Origin: Candidatus Neomarinimicrobiota bacterium
GTDB lineage: Bacteria; Fidelibacterota; Fidelibacteria; Fidelibacterales; Fidelibacteraceae
Assembly: GCA_021157965.1 (NCBI GenBank)
Contig: JAGGVO010000042.1
Coordinates: 1-64,000 of the forward strand
Direction of reading: 5' to 3'
Length of the DNA: 64,000 nt
The stretch's first letter is position 1. Each line of letters opens with the position of its first letter. Shown piece by piece: positions 55,742 through 64,000 of this stretch. The notes beneath the pieces are model-generated. The model was given only the letters and a program-made list of their open reading frames with translations, made no database searches and was not told the origin of the DNA. Position numbers and translations under genes: made by a program.

Positions 55742-57370
55742 ATGAGTAACGGAATATTTAAAGTTCCAACAGCTGTCAATGAGCCCATATTGTCGTATGC
55801 TCCCGGAAGTCCGGAACGTGCCCGCCTGGAGAAAAAGCTCAAAGAATTAAAAAAGACAACAGTAGAAATTCCCCTGATAATCGGGGGTAAAGAAGTCCGC
55901 ACAGGGAACCTGGGAAAATGTCACATACCTCATGATCATCACCATGATCTGGGTGTTTTTCATCAGGCAGGTGAAAAGGAAATTGGGATGGCAGTGAAAG
56001 CCGCTGCAGAAGCCTGGAAAACCTGGTCCGAAATGCCGTGGGAAGACCGGGCCGCGATTTTCAAACGCATGGCCGTTCTCTTATCAGGTCCTTACAGGGA
56101 TTTACTGAACGCTGCCACCATGCTTGGACAAAGTAAATCAGTCTTCCAGGCAGAAATTGATAGTGCCTGTGAATTAATTGATTTTTTCAATTTTAATGCT
56201 GATTACATGTGCCAGATTTATAAAGATCAGCCCCCGTACAACACGAAGGAAACCTGGAACCGGTTGGAATACAGGCCTCTTGAAGGATTCATCTTTGCTG
56301 TCACACCTTTTAATTTTACATCCATTGCCGGCAACCTTCCGACATCACCGGCCCTTATGGGCAATACGGTGCTTTGGAAACCGGCATCCTCTGCAGTTTA
56401 TTCGGCATATTTCCTGATGAAACTCTTCAAAGAGGCCGGATTGCCGGACGGGGTAATCAACTTTATTCCCGGAAAAGGTTCTGTAGTAGGACGGATGGTA
56501 ATGGAAAATGAAAACCTTGCCGGCATCCATTTCACAGGTTCCACGGCTGTTTTCCAAAATATGTGGAAAACAGTGGGAAATAATATCGCCAATTATAAAA
56601 CCTACCCCCGCATCGTCGGAGAAACAGGCGGTAAAGATTTTATATTCGCTCATGCATCTGCAGACCCGGATGAATTGATTACAGCCATGGTCCGGGGGGC
56701 ATTTGAGTACCAGGGACAGAAATGTTCCGCCGCATCCAGGGCATATATTCCAGAGACACTTTGGAATACCATTAAAGATAAATATGTAGAAACTGTAAAA
56801 TCGATTCCCATGGGTGATCCTACGGATTTGAAAAATTTCATGGGTGCAGTTATTGATGAAGCCGCCTTTAAAAATATCACAAAATATATCGACCTTGTCA
56901 GGGAATCCCGTGAGGCGGAATTTATAACCGGCGGCAACTATGATGGTTCTAGGGGGTGGTTTATCGAACCTACAACCATTCTGACAACGAACCCTAAATT
57001 CATCACAATGGAAGAAGAAATATTCGGACCGGTTATTAGCCTATACATCTATAAAGACGAGGTATATGAGGAGACACTCAAACTCTGTGACGAAACAAGT
57101 CCTTATGCCCTGACCGGGGCGATCTTTGCTAAGGACAGATACGCCATCCGGAAGGCAGAGAAAATTTTACGTCATGCCGCCGGTAATTTCTATATTAATG
57201 ATAAACCGACCGGAGCAGTTGTCGGACAACAGCCCTTCGGTGGATCAAGGGCATCCGGTACAAATGATAAAGCCGGATCACCCATGAATCTCATGCGCTG
57301 GGTTTCCATGAGAGCGATTAAAGAAAATTTCATTCCTCCGAAAGACTATCGATATCCGCATATGGAGTAA
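55742..57370 (+). CDS. pruA: L-glutamate gamma-semialdehyde (P5C) dehydrogenase
   Basis: 542 residues, aldehyde dehydrogenase superfamily. The catalytic Cys lies in GQKCSAASRAY, the general-base Glu in VGETGGKDF, and FTGSTAVFQNMW and EEEIFGPV fit the P5CDH branch. It oxidises glutamate semialdehyde to glutamate with NAD+, the last step of proline and arginine breakdown. No proline dehydrogenase gene adjoins. GAGGTG precedes the ATG. Confidence 0.94.
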   Translation: MSNGIFKVPTAVNEPILSYAPGSPERARLEKKLKELKKTTVEIPLIIGGKEVRTGNLGKCHIPHDHHHDLGVFHQAGEKEIGMAVKAAAEAWKTWSEMPWEDRAAIFKRMAVLLSGPYRDLLNAATMLGQSKSVFQAEIDSACELIDFFNFNADYMCQIYKDQPPYNTKETWNRLEYRPLEGFIFAVTPFNFTSIAGNLPTSPALMGNTVLWKPASSAVYSAYFLMKLFKEAGLPDGVINFIPGKGSVVGRMVMENENLAGIHFTGSTAVFQNMWKTVGNNIANYKTYPRIVGETGGKDFIFAHASADPDELITAMVRGAFEYQGQKCSAASRAYIPETLWNTIKDKYVETVKSIPMGDPTDLKNFMGAVIDEAAFKNITKYIDLVRESREAEFITGGNYDGSRGWFIEPTTILTTNPKFITMEEEIFGPVISLYIYKDEVYEETLKLCDETSPYALTGAIFAKDRYAIRKAEKILRHAAGNFYINDKPTGAVVGQQPFGGSRASGTNDKAGSPMNLMRWVSMRAIKENFIPPKDYRYPHME

Positions 57371-57394
57371 CGATCTCTGATTTTCGAATCATAG

Positions 57395-57425
57395 AGGGGT
57401 GGATATATAACCACCCCTTTTTTAT
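57395..57425 (+). terminator. Rho-independent terminator of pruA
   Basis: Arms AGGGGTGG (57395-57402) and CCACCCCT (57411-57418) have an 8-nt loop and are followed by a T-run. It is 24 bp after the stop codon. Confidence 0.88.
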
Positions 57426-57527
57426 AATTCGAAAATTTGAAGTATTTTTCATGAGTTTTAATTACTTTTTAAATTTAATCGTTTATAAGCGGTATACAAT
57501 ATATGGTTTTTTCTATATCCAACTACC

Positions 57528-57576
57528 CCCGGGGATAAAATAACCCCGATTACACAAAAACGCAAGATTATATTAT
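57528..57576 (+). repeat. Bipartite intergenic element, copy B
   Basis: CCCGGGG (57528-57534) with ATAAAATAA, then CAAGATTATATTAT (57563-57576), with 28-bp spacing. It lies between the convergent pruA and pntB 3' ends, so it cannot be a promoter of an annotated same-strand gene. The AT-rich tail also aligns with copy C. Confidence 0.7.
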
Positions 57577-57646
57577 ATTTAATACATTAATATTTACTAA
57601 ACACACAATTAAAAAAATCAGTTATCTCGTCATCACGACAGATACA

Positions 57647-59044
57647 TCAACTTTTAAATTCTGCCACCAGTCCCTGAATGGAATGCTTGGCATCCCCAAA
57701 AAGCATGCGAGTGTTTTCCTTATAGAAAAGGGGATTTTCAATGCCGGCAAACCCCGGACGCATGGAGCGTTTCAGCACAAAGACTGTCCGGGCATAATCG
57801 GCATTGATAATCGGCATTCCGTATATAGGACTGTTTTTATCCTCCCGGGCAGCAGGATTCACAACGTCATTGGCACCAATCACGATTGCAACATCCACGG
57901 TAGGCATGGTAGGATTGATATCATCCATTTCCCGCAATTTATCGTAATCCACATTGGCTTCAGCCAGCAGGACATTCATGTGTCCGGGCATCCGGCCGGC
58001 GACAGGATGAATGGCAAAATTCACCTCTGTCCCGTTTTTCTCCATCAGTTCAGCCAGCTCACGCACTACATGTTGAGCCTGTGCAACTGCCATCCCGTAA
58101 CCGGGAATTATAACAACAGAACGTGCCGCCTCCAGAATCAAATAAGCATCTTCGACGGTGATAGGTTTCACTTCGCCCTGTTCGGCTGATCCTGCACCTG
58201 ATACAACTGACCCGAATCCACTGAAAAGGATATTTCCAAGGCTACGGTTCATGGCTTTAGACATAATCTGAGTGAGAATAATTCCGCTGGCCCCCACCAG
58301 AGCACCCGATACAATCAGGACATTATTGCTGATAACAAATCCTGCAGCTGCAGCTGCAAGGCCAGAAAAGGAATTCAAGAGAGAAATTACAACCGGCATA
58401 TCTGCACCACCGATTGGAATGACCATGAGTATGCCCAGAATACCCGACACAAGAACCAAGAGGATAAATATCCAGTACATGGATAAATCTGTATTCCAGA
58501 ACATTCCTACCGGCTTAATCACCAGAAAAACACTTGCAGCCAGCAATATCAGAAGAATAATGACATTGAGAATATGCTGACCCTTGAAAATATGAGGCTT
58601 CCCGTCAATTACTTCAGATAATTTTGCCCAGGCAATAATACTTCCGGTAAAGGTAACTCCGCCAATGAGTACAGATAGAATGATTGGAATGGTCGTCGAG
58701 GGTGTCAGAGCACTTCCCACATGGTATACACTCCATCCCACCAGCAAACTGGCAATACCGCCGGATCCGTTAAAAAGGGCCACCATTTCCGGCATGGCCG
58801 TCATTTTGACTATCCGCGCACTGACAGCACCAATCATGGCACCGGCCAGGAGTCCCACAATAATCCATTCATAACCAATAATATCCTGATGCCACAATGT
58901 TGCGACAACTGCCAACAACATACCCAACGATGAGAGTCCGTTTCCCTGCCGGGCAGTTTTAGGGGAACTGAGTTTCTTAACACCTATAATAAAAAGAAGG
59001 GCTGCCAGGATATAAACCAGATTAATCAACTGATTAACATTCAT
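57647..59044 (-). CDS. pntB: NAD(P) transhydrogenase subunit beta
   Basis: 465 residues. About eight or nine transmembrane helices (1-260) are followed by a soluble NADP-binding domain with VVIIPGYGMAVAQAQ, HPVAGRMPGHMNVLLAEA and IVIGANDVVNP. Together with the alpha subunits it drives hydride transfer between NADH and NADP+ coupled to proton movement. Its ATG overlaps the upstream stop as ATGA. Confidence 0.96.
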   Translation of the reverse strand: MNVNQLINLVYILAALLFIIGVKKLSSPKTARQGNGLSSLGMLLAVVATLWHQDIIGYEWIIVGLLAGAMIGAVSARIVKMTAMPEMVALFNGSGGIASLLVGWSVYHVGSALTPSTTIPIILSVLIGGVTFTGSIIAWAKLSEVIDGKPHIFKGQHILNVIILLILLAASVFLVIKPVGMFWNTDLSMYWIFILLVLVSGILGILMVIPIGGADMPVVISLLNSFSGLAAAAAGFVISNNVLIVSGALVGASGIILTQIMSKAMNRSLGNILFSGFGSVVSGAGSAEQGEVKPITVEDAYLILEAARSVVIIPGYGMAVAQAQHVVRELAELMEKNGTEVNFAIHPVAGRMPGHMNVLLAEANVDYDKLREMDDINPTMPTVDVAIVIGANDVVNPAAREDKNSPIYGMPIINADYARTVFVLKRSMRPGFAGIENPLFYKENTRMLFGDAKHSIQGLVAEFKS

Positions 59045-59337
59045 GATTTATCCTCCCCCTCTTTTTTCTTCTTGAACATAGCCAGCATGCGATCCGTCAC
59101 AAGGTAGCCCCCTACTACATTTATAGTGGCAAAAGTAACAGCCAGTGTTCCCAAAACAATGGTTACTGTTTCATTTGCCGAGCCTGCAGCAATCAGCGCA
59201 CCTACCAATGTAATCCCTGAGATGGCATTACTACCGGACATCAAAGGGGTATGCAGTGTTGCAGGTACCTTGGAAATCAGCTCAAATCCGGCAACAATCG
59301 CCAGCATCAAAATGAATATGAGATAAATGAATTCCAT
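59041..59337 (-). CDS. pntAB: NAD(P) transhydrogenase subunit alpha-2 (membrane part)
   Basis: 98 residues with three transmembrane helices. The segments SKVPATLHTPLMSGSNAISG and a basic tail (MFKKKKEGEDKS) match the small membrane subunit of three-gene transhydrogenases. Its start shares one base with the alpha-1 stop. Confidence 0.95.
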   Translation of the reverse strand: MEFIYLIFILMLAIVAGFELISKVPATLHTPLMSGSNAISGITLVGALIAAGSANETVTIVLGTLAVTFATINVVGGYLVTDRMLAMFKKKKEGEDKS

Positions 59338-60470
59338 TATTTACTCCACATTTTTTTCAGCGTTTCATGGATTACATCACCATTCCGGGCCAGGCAAATT
59401 GATTGGAAAATTTCATCACCCGACAGGGACTTCATTTCACCTGTTTCAGAATCCATAAGATGAATCAGAAGTGCCGTCAGATTTCCGCTCAGCATCCGGC
59501 TGGCATCGACCGCCACACGCCCGGGGATATTCTTCATACCAACTATACAGACATCATTAATGATGACATCCTCACCGGCTTTTGCACCTTCCACATTCCC
59601 TCCGGACTCTACAGCCAAATCCACAATGACACTCCCCTTTTTCATCTTCTCAATGATTTCCCGGGTGACAATCAGGGGGGCTTTTCGGCCAAACACCTGA
59701 GCTGTCGTGATAACAACATCCGATAAAGTACAATGTTTGGCCATCAACTGTCGTTGCTTTTCCAATTGCTCTTCAGTGAGCTCCTTTGCGTATCCATCTT
59801 TGGTTTGACCGGTTTTTCCCAGATCAATTTTAATAAATTTTGCTCCAAGAGAGCGGACTTCATCTTCCACAACCGGACGCGTATCAAAGGCTTCAACCCG
59901 GGCTCCCAGCCGTTTGGCTGTTGCTATGGCCTGCAAACCGGCAACCCCGGCCCCTATCACAAAAACCCGGGCCGGCTGAATGGTCCCTGCCGGTGTCATC
60001 ATCATGGGAAAGATCTTATTCAGCCGCTCAGCCGCAAGGATTACCGCTTCGTATCCGGCAAGACTCGCCTGAGAACTCAGAGCATCCATTTTCTGAGCAT
60101 AGGTGCTTCGGGGAATAAACTCCAGACTCAGGACTGTAACACCCTGCCTGGCCAATGCTTCAACAGTTTTTTTTCGATTCACCGGATCAAGGTAACTGAT
60201 CCATGTACTCCCATTGGAAAGTTTTTGAATCAATTCATTTTCAGGAGGATTGATCCGAACATAAACAAAGGCCTTTTTTAAAAGCGTACCCCGGTCCGTG
60301 ACCATCGCTCCGGCCTTTTCATATTCTCCATCCGAAATGAAAAGAGATTCTCCAATTCCCCTTTCAACAAACACTTGGTGCTTCCCTGAATCAAGCAGCT
60401 TTTGTACATGTTCAGGCAGAAGAGCAATTCGTGTCTCTTCAGTCGGTTCTTTCAATACTCCAATTACCAT
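59337..60470 (-). CDS. pntAA: NAD(P) transhydrogenase subunit alpha-1 (NAD-binding part)
   Basis: About 377 residues of the alanine dehydrogenase/PNT family. KEPTEETRIALLPEHVQKL at the N-terminus and the NAD-binding VFVIGAGVAGLQAIATAK are present. The membrane portion is on a separate gene, as in most non-enterobacterial pnt operons. I chose the ATG at 60470; GGAG lies 7 nt upstream, and an in-frame ATG one codon earlier is equally possible. Confidence 0.95.
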   Translation of the reverse strand: MVIGVLKEPTEETRIALLPEHVQKLLDSGKHQVFVERGIGESLFISDGEYEKAGAMVTDRGTLLKKAFVYVRINPPENELIQKLSNGSTWISYLDPVNRKKTVEALARQGVTVLSLEFIPRSTYAQKMDALSSQASLAGYEAVILAAERLNKIFPMMMTPAGTIQPARVFVIGAGVAGLQAIATAKRLGARVEAFDTRPVVEDEVRSLGAKFIKIDLGKTGQTKDGYAKELTEEQLEKQRQLMAKHCTLSDVVITTAQVFGRKAPLIVTREIIEKMKKGSVIVDLAVESGGNVEGAKAGEDVIINDVCIVGMKNIPGRVAVDASRMLSGNLTALLIHLMDSETGEMKSLSGDEIFQSICLARNGDVIHETLKKMWSK

Positions 60471-60601
60471 CATGCGCTCCACTCTGTTTTATCTGTTTGT
60501 ACGTGCTCTTTTTTCTGTTTCGTTACATCTTTCCTGTCGCACACATAAGATATACATTGAATCAGGCACATAATTATAGTAAAAGAAAGTGAGAGAAGCT
60601 A

Positions 60602-60793
60602 ATGAGTAAATTCATTGTTATAGACCCCGAAAATAATTATCAATATGCCGCTGTGACCAACAATTCAAAATAACACCTTTGGATATTGAGCCGGTTAAAA
60701 ACTATGGATGAAAAATATTATCAACACCTGACGGATAAACTCGAAAGACACCGATTTAACACCGAAAATCTCATTCGAGTGACTCAAATTTAA
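60602..60793 (+). other. Intergenic region with two very short ORFs of uncertain reality
   Basis: The 337-bp gap between pntAA and comF holds an ORF of 23 codons (60602-60673, MSKFIVIDPENNY, with GAGAGAAG upstream) and one of 29 codons (60704-60793, MDEKYYQHLTDKLERH). The polar, compositionally protein-like sequences could be remnants of a decayed gene or real microproteins. I cannot decide between these. Nothing else is visible in the gap. Confidence 0.2.
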
Positions 60794-60807
60794 GTATTGC
60801 TTTTTAT

Positions 60808-61542
60808 TTAAGGTTTTATATCTGTTTCATCAATATCCGGAGAAAACCGAATCCCATGGTGTGTAAACGGGGTTCCGAGTGTCATAATACCGATTTTTTC
60901 CGCACCGGCTTCATGCAGGGTTCGACCCAATTCACAGGTTGTAGCACCGGTTGTCAGAATGTCATCCACTATGACACAACGGGCAGGAACCGACCGCCCT
61001 TGTTTTATACCAAATACACCTGCTATATTTTGCCGCCGCTCCTCCCTGTTCAATCGTGTTTGTGTTGACGTGTTGACTTTTCTGTAAGTCAGTTCTGGCA
61101 TGACCGGGATATTCCAGATATGGGATATCCCAAGGGCAATCTGTTCACTCTGATTATATCCCCGCTTCCGTTTTCGCCGGGGATGCAGGGGAACAGGAAT
61201 CAGGGCGTTGTAATGGTTTATTGAAAGATGCCGGGTAAGTAAGCCAGCCTTTGCACCCAACCAACGGCCAATGTAATCAGCCTGCTTATATTTTAAGTGA
61301 TGCACCAATATCTGGAGTCCAGGTGTAAACCAATAAACACAAACGACATCCCCCAGCCAAGGCATATCACTCCTTTGAAAATCTACCGGCATATCCAAAA
61401 AAAGCTCCAGTTCCATAAAACAATCCCTGCAGATAAAGGTGGAAAAAACTGAAACCCGGCGGCATATAAGGCATCGGGACGGGAAAAGTGCATTTAAAAG
61501 ATATTTCATCCTTGGAAATATTTTTGTTGCCCGTTTATTCAT
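60808..61542 (-). CDS. ComF-family phosphoribosyltransferase-like protein
   Basis: About 244 residues from the ATG at 61542. The N-terminal zinc finger has CLICRR and CRDC, and the PRPP-binding loop is CVIVDDILTTGATT. PVPLHPRRKRKRGYNQSE is the ComF hallmark. The family is linked to DNA uptake and recombination. The start is uncertain; an ATG at 61509 also fits the domain boundary and the frame is open to 61638. No strong ribosome site precedes any of these. Confidence 0.87.
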   Translation of the reverse strand: MNKRATKIFPRMKYLLNALFPSRCLICRRVSVFSTFICRDCFMELELFLDMPVDFQRSDMPWLGDVVCVYWFTPGLQILVHHLKYKQADYIGRWLGAKAGLLTRHLSINHYNALIPVPLHPRRKRKRGYNQSEQIALGISHIWNIPVMPELTYRKVNTSTQTRLNREERRQNIAGVFGIKQGRSVPARCVIVDDILTTGATTCELGRTLHEAGAEKIGIMTLGTPFTHHGIRFSPDIDETDIKP

Positions 61543-61737
61543 GAGTAGATACTGCCGTATTCGTTGATAATATTTCCAATGTTTCTTTCCGGCCGGTACA
61601 ATGAATTGAAATATATGGAAGCCGATTAATGAAATCAAATTAATATTATTAATAATATATTATTCCTCCTTGATAATGTATTGGGCTGAAAATTATATCA
61701 TTCCTATATACAGAATCTGCAAGATATCTCCCCCCAT

Positions 61738-61786
61738 CCCGGGGGTAAGATACGGCCATGACGGCATCTTGTCAAGATTATATTAT
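61738..61786 (+). repeat. Bipartite intergenic element, copy C
   Basis: CCCGGGG (61738-61744) with GTAAGATAC, then CAAGATTATATTAT (61773-61786), with 28-bp spacing. It lies between comF and the 3' end of the ROK kinase gene, reading antisense to that gene. A CCCCCC run stands just upstream, as in copy D. Nothing else was recognised in 61543-61926. Confidence 0.7.
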
Positions 61787-61926
61787 TATTAATATATTGA
61801 TACGTTATAAATCCTTGTCCCGGTTGAGCATCATTTCAAAATGATAATGACAGGCAGGACATATCCAATCCAAATACATTTGTTAAGTACGTAAAACGAA
61901 AAGCACGATTTTTCAAAAAAATCCAT

Positions 61927-62832
61927 TTATATTAAATAATCCATATCCAAAAGACCGGCGGCGCCAATCACGGCAGCAATTTCGCCCAGTTCGGATTTCT
62001 CAATTTTCAAATGTTCCTGCTGGTGAGAAAATATATGTTGACGGATTGTCTCTTTAAGGCTGGCCTGAAAAAAGGGCCAATTTATGGATACTGATCCTCC
62101 CAAAACCACAATATCCGGATCCACCAGGGCAATAAAAGGTAAAATTGTATACGCGACAGTCCGCCCATATTCCTCAAAGGTTTTCAGGCAGTTTTTATCT
62201 CCTTTGAAAGCCCGGTCTGAAATTTCCTTCGGATCAAGGTCTTCACTGCTCAACCGGGCATGCATGGCCCGGAGTCCCCGCCCTGTCACAAAATCCTCGT
62301 AGATCCCCCCCTGATAAGGGAGCATCCCGATTTCAGTTGCCGTGCCTGTGGAACCGTGTAGAACATTCCCATTCAGGATACATGCAAAACCAAAGCCTGT
62401 CCCCAGGGTGCCTACTAAAACATGATGCATCCCTTTGGCTTTTCCCGCACGCTGTTCTCCCAATCCAAAGCAATTGGCATCATTATCCACGCAGACACGC
62501 ATGCCCGTCGCTTCCGCCAAAGATTTTCCCAAAGGGTAATTGCATACAGCTTTTAAATTCAAGGTTTCTTTAATGTATCCGGTGTAGGGATCCAAAGGTC
62601 CCGGAGATCCCACGCCAATGCCCTTGATATGGTCTGCGCTCAGATTATTCTTCTCCATCAAAAGTCGGACTCCCTGATGAATTCGGGCTACAACCTCATC
62701 TCCGCTGCTGCAATCGTAAGTGTTTAATCTGGGCGTCTCTCCAATAACTTCATACGCTTCATTAACCAGACCAAGACGAACTTTAGTTCCTCCCAAATCA
62801 ACCCCAATAGCAAATTGTCTCGACTCGCTCAT
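61927..62832 (-). CDS. ROK-family sugar kinase
   Basis: 301 residues. The ATP-binding DLGGTKVRLGLV (residues 11-22), catalytic Asp in DNDANCFGLGE and LGGSVS are present. The usual zinc motif (GH...CxCGxxGC) is absent: the segment reads EIGMLPYQGGIYEDFV. It probably phosphorylates glucose or a related hexose, with altered specificity possible. Its ATG overlaps the stop of the upstream GWxTD gene as ATGA. Confidence 0.87.
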   Translation of the reverse strand: MSESRQFAIGVDLGGTKVRLGLVNEAYEVIGETPRLNTYDCSSGDEVVARIHQGVRLLMEKNNLSADHIKGIGVGSPGPLDPYTGYIKETLNLKAVCNYPLGKSLAEATGMRVCVDNDANCFGLGEQRAGKAKGMHHVLVGTLGTGFGFACILNGNVLHGSTGTATEIGMLPYQGGIYEDFVTGRGLRAMHARLSSEDLDPKEISDRAFKGDKNCLKTFEEYGRTVAYTILPFIALVDPDIVVLGGSVSINWPFFQASLKETIRQHIFSHQQEHLKIEKSELGEIAAVIGAAGLLDMDYLI

Positions 62833-64000
62833 CGGTAATTATACCTTTCATACCAATCCGGATCGTAACGTTCTCCTCTTTTGGTACTATGGACTAATTC
62901 GTAGAGCCCGGTTCCCATTTCATCCACAAAAACGAATTCCACGCCACCTTCAATATGGTTGTAACTCCATATTTCATAGGGATTTCTCTCCATACGGCTG
63001 GGAAAAACCTCCCGGTCACTGGGAAAACCGTATTTCAATAAAACCATGCCCCGGTCAGTTTGAGCCCCCCGGCGTATCTGAGTCGAAAACTGGTCATTGG
63101 CATATTGAATGCGTTTTTCCAGTTCAATCCGAAACTCGTTCACCGGCGTGGTAGGATCAGGATCCCGGGCTTCCCAAAACCGGATCAGCACATTTTTCTT
63201 CCCCTCAAGATTGCTGCTTTTGTACATGCGAATTTCTTCTTTCGCCATTACCGGTTGTAAAATACTGAAGATGGAATCCACATCCTCCGCTGTCAAATTC
63301 CGGACGGTATCTTCCAGGGGACTGATTTCCGGCATAGCACCGCGGGAACTCATGACATAAAACTTCTTTGTAGAGATGTCTGTCTGGCCTGTATTCAAAT
63401 CTTCCACTTTAAGTTCATAGGTATAAATACCCGGTTCCAGCGCCCCGACATTCAATTTATCCATAACCACACTGAAAGAGCCGGGCGTGTCAATTTCCAG
63501 TTTCTTATTCTTCATCACTTCCCGACCGTTCATATCCAACACACGGCTGATCTGTGTATATCGGTTTTTATCCCGCCGTTTGTCCGTTTTCGTCAGATTG
63601 TAAATTTCAGCATAGACGATCATGGATGGGTTTTCAGGATTATACATTCTTTGGGCGTGGGGTATAACATCATAACGTCCAAGTTTTGTAAAATGACTTA
63701 CTTCTTCTGCATTTAAAATATAGGATGCAATTTCAATATCACTCAGCACAAGGGAATCTTTTGGAAACTCAGGCACCGTCACGGCTATTTTCTGTTCCCC
63801 CGTATGTCCTGAATGAATATCTTTTATCTCTACTTTAATTTCATAATTTCCCGGCCGGATCTGAAGCGGCAGGATATTTGGGATTTTTTGTTTGGGTGTA
63901 ACAAGGGAAGGATCCTTTACTTCATCATTTTGAATGTCTTTCTTTTGATAGACCGGCTCCCCCCGGCTGTATAATGTGGTTACAATTTCATATCCTCCCT
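62829..64000 (-). CDS. GWxTD-domain protein (partial, 5' end off window)
   Basis: The frame is open to the right edge (390 codons visible). N-terminal visible residues form beta-rich segments (IRPGNYEIKVEIKDI), and the C-terminal ~130 residues are a GWxTD domain with LKYGFPSDREVFP and PYEIWSYNHIEGGVEFVFVD. GWxTD proteins are typically exported and found in FCB-group bacteria. The role is unknown. It is translationally coupled to the downstream ROK kinase, an unusual partnership. Confidence 0.8.
   Translation of the reverse strand, partial: GGYEIVTTLYSRGEPVYQKKDIQNDEVKDPSLVTPKQKIPNILPLQIRPGNYEIKVEIKDIHSGHTGEQKIAVTVPEFPKDSLVLSDIEIASYILNAEEVSHFTKLGRYDVIPHAQRMYNPENPSMIVYAEIYNLTKTDKRRDKNRYTQISRVLDMNGREVMKNKKLEIDTPGSFSVVMDKLNVGALEPGIYTYELKVEDLNTGQTDISTKKFYVMSSRGAMPEISPLEDTVRNLTAEDVDSIFSILQPVMAKEEIRMYKSSNLEGKKNVLIRFWEARDPDPTTPVNEFRIELEKRIQYANDQFSTQIRRGAQTDRGMVLLKYGFPSDREVFPSRMERNPYEIWSYNHIEGGVEFVFVDEMGTGLYELVHSTKRGERYDPDWYERYNYR

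Noticed and set aside
57526-57600. Element B read as the pruA or pntB terminator
   Set aside because: It lacks a GC stem followed by a T-run, pruA already has a clear terminator at 57395, and other copies are not at gene ends.

Overview
The window looks like a chromosome segment from an uncultured, probably anaerobic Gram-negative bacterium of the Fibrobacterota-Chlorobiota-Bacteroidota assemblage. Neomarinimicrobiota (Marinimicrobia) is the closest fit I can suggest; this is inference, since no rRNA gene is present. The pointers are several proteins with type IX secretion (T9SS)-like C-terminal sorting domains, a PorV/PorQ-type barrel, a TonB-dependent receptor with a carboxypeptidase-like plug extension, a GWxTD-domain protein, DUF4954 and DUF6485 families, rubrerythrin, and an ADP-forming acyl-CoA ligase. 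Nearly all start codons carry a good Shine-Dalgarno site. I see no insertion sequence, prophage, CRISPR array or rRNA.

Layout. 1-3.7 kb (minus): a large secreted repeat protein running off the left edge, then an MFS/UMF1 transporter. 3.8-9.2 kb (plus): an operon of acyl carrier protein, ADP-forming acyl-CoA ligase, glucosamine-6-phosphate deaminase and DUF4954, with a promoter and a terminator. 9.3-20.6 kb: PpiD-like chaperone, rubrerythrin, tRNA-Val, papain-like peptidase, VOC-nitroreductase fusion, YkfC-type muropeptide endopeptidase, degenerate CDF-like protein, homocysteine methyltransferase/MTHFR fusion, RluA, malic enzyme and a frameshifted DUF6485 gene. 20.7-36.5 kb: cell-surface genes, including T9SS-type proteins, two tiny membrane proteins, a lipoprotein oligoendopeptidase, a sodium symporter, a PorV-like barrel and a TonB receptor. 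36.7-53 kb (plus): a long housekeeping run (ileS, dksA-like, lspA, rluD, xer, hpf, hprK, sugar nucleotidyltransferase, metK), then a lipoprotein/barrel pair and a pterin/queuosine-type cluster (two PTPS-family genes plus folE) and an rRNA methyltransferase. 53-64 kb: oxidoreductase, PEGA protein, P5C dehydrogenase, the three transhydrogenase subunits, ComF, ROK kinase and a GWxTD protein cut by the right edge.

Metabolic reading (inference): amino-acid or peptide fermentation. Lipoprotein and cysteine peptidases supply peptides, P5C dehydrogenase oxidises proline/arginine carbon, malic enzyme and transhydrogenase balance NAD(P)H, and the ADP-forming ligase recovers ATP from acyl thioesters. 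Rubrerythrin handles peroxide.

The most unusual signal is a bipartite intergenic element. CCCGGGG followed by RYAARATAM is separated by exactly 28 bp (counted from the last G) from CAAGHTTATATTRT. Four copies lie at about 11.3, 54.3 (reverse), 57.5 and 61.7 kb, with a possible degenerate fifth at 20.7 kb. The boxes and their spacing are conserved while the DNA between them is not, which argues for a selected binding or RNA element rather than a recent mobile copy. I do not recognise it.
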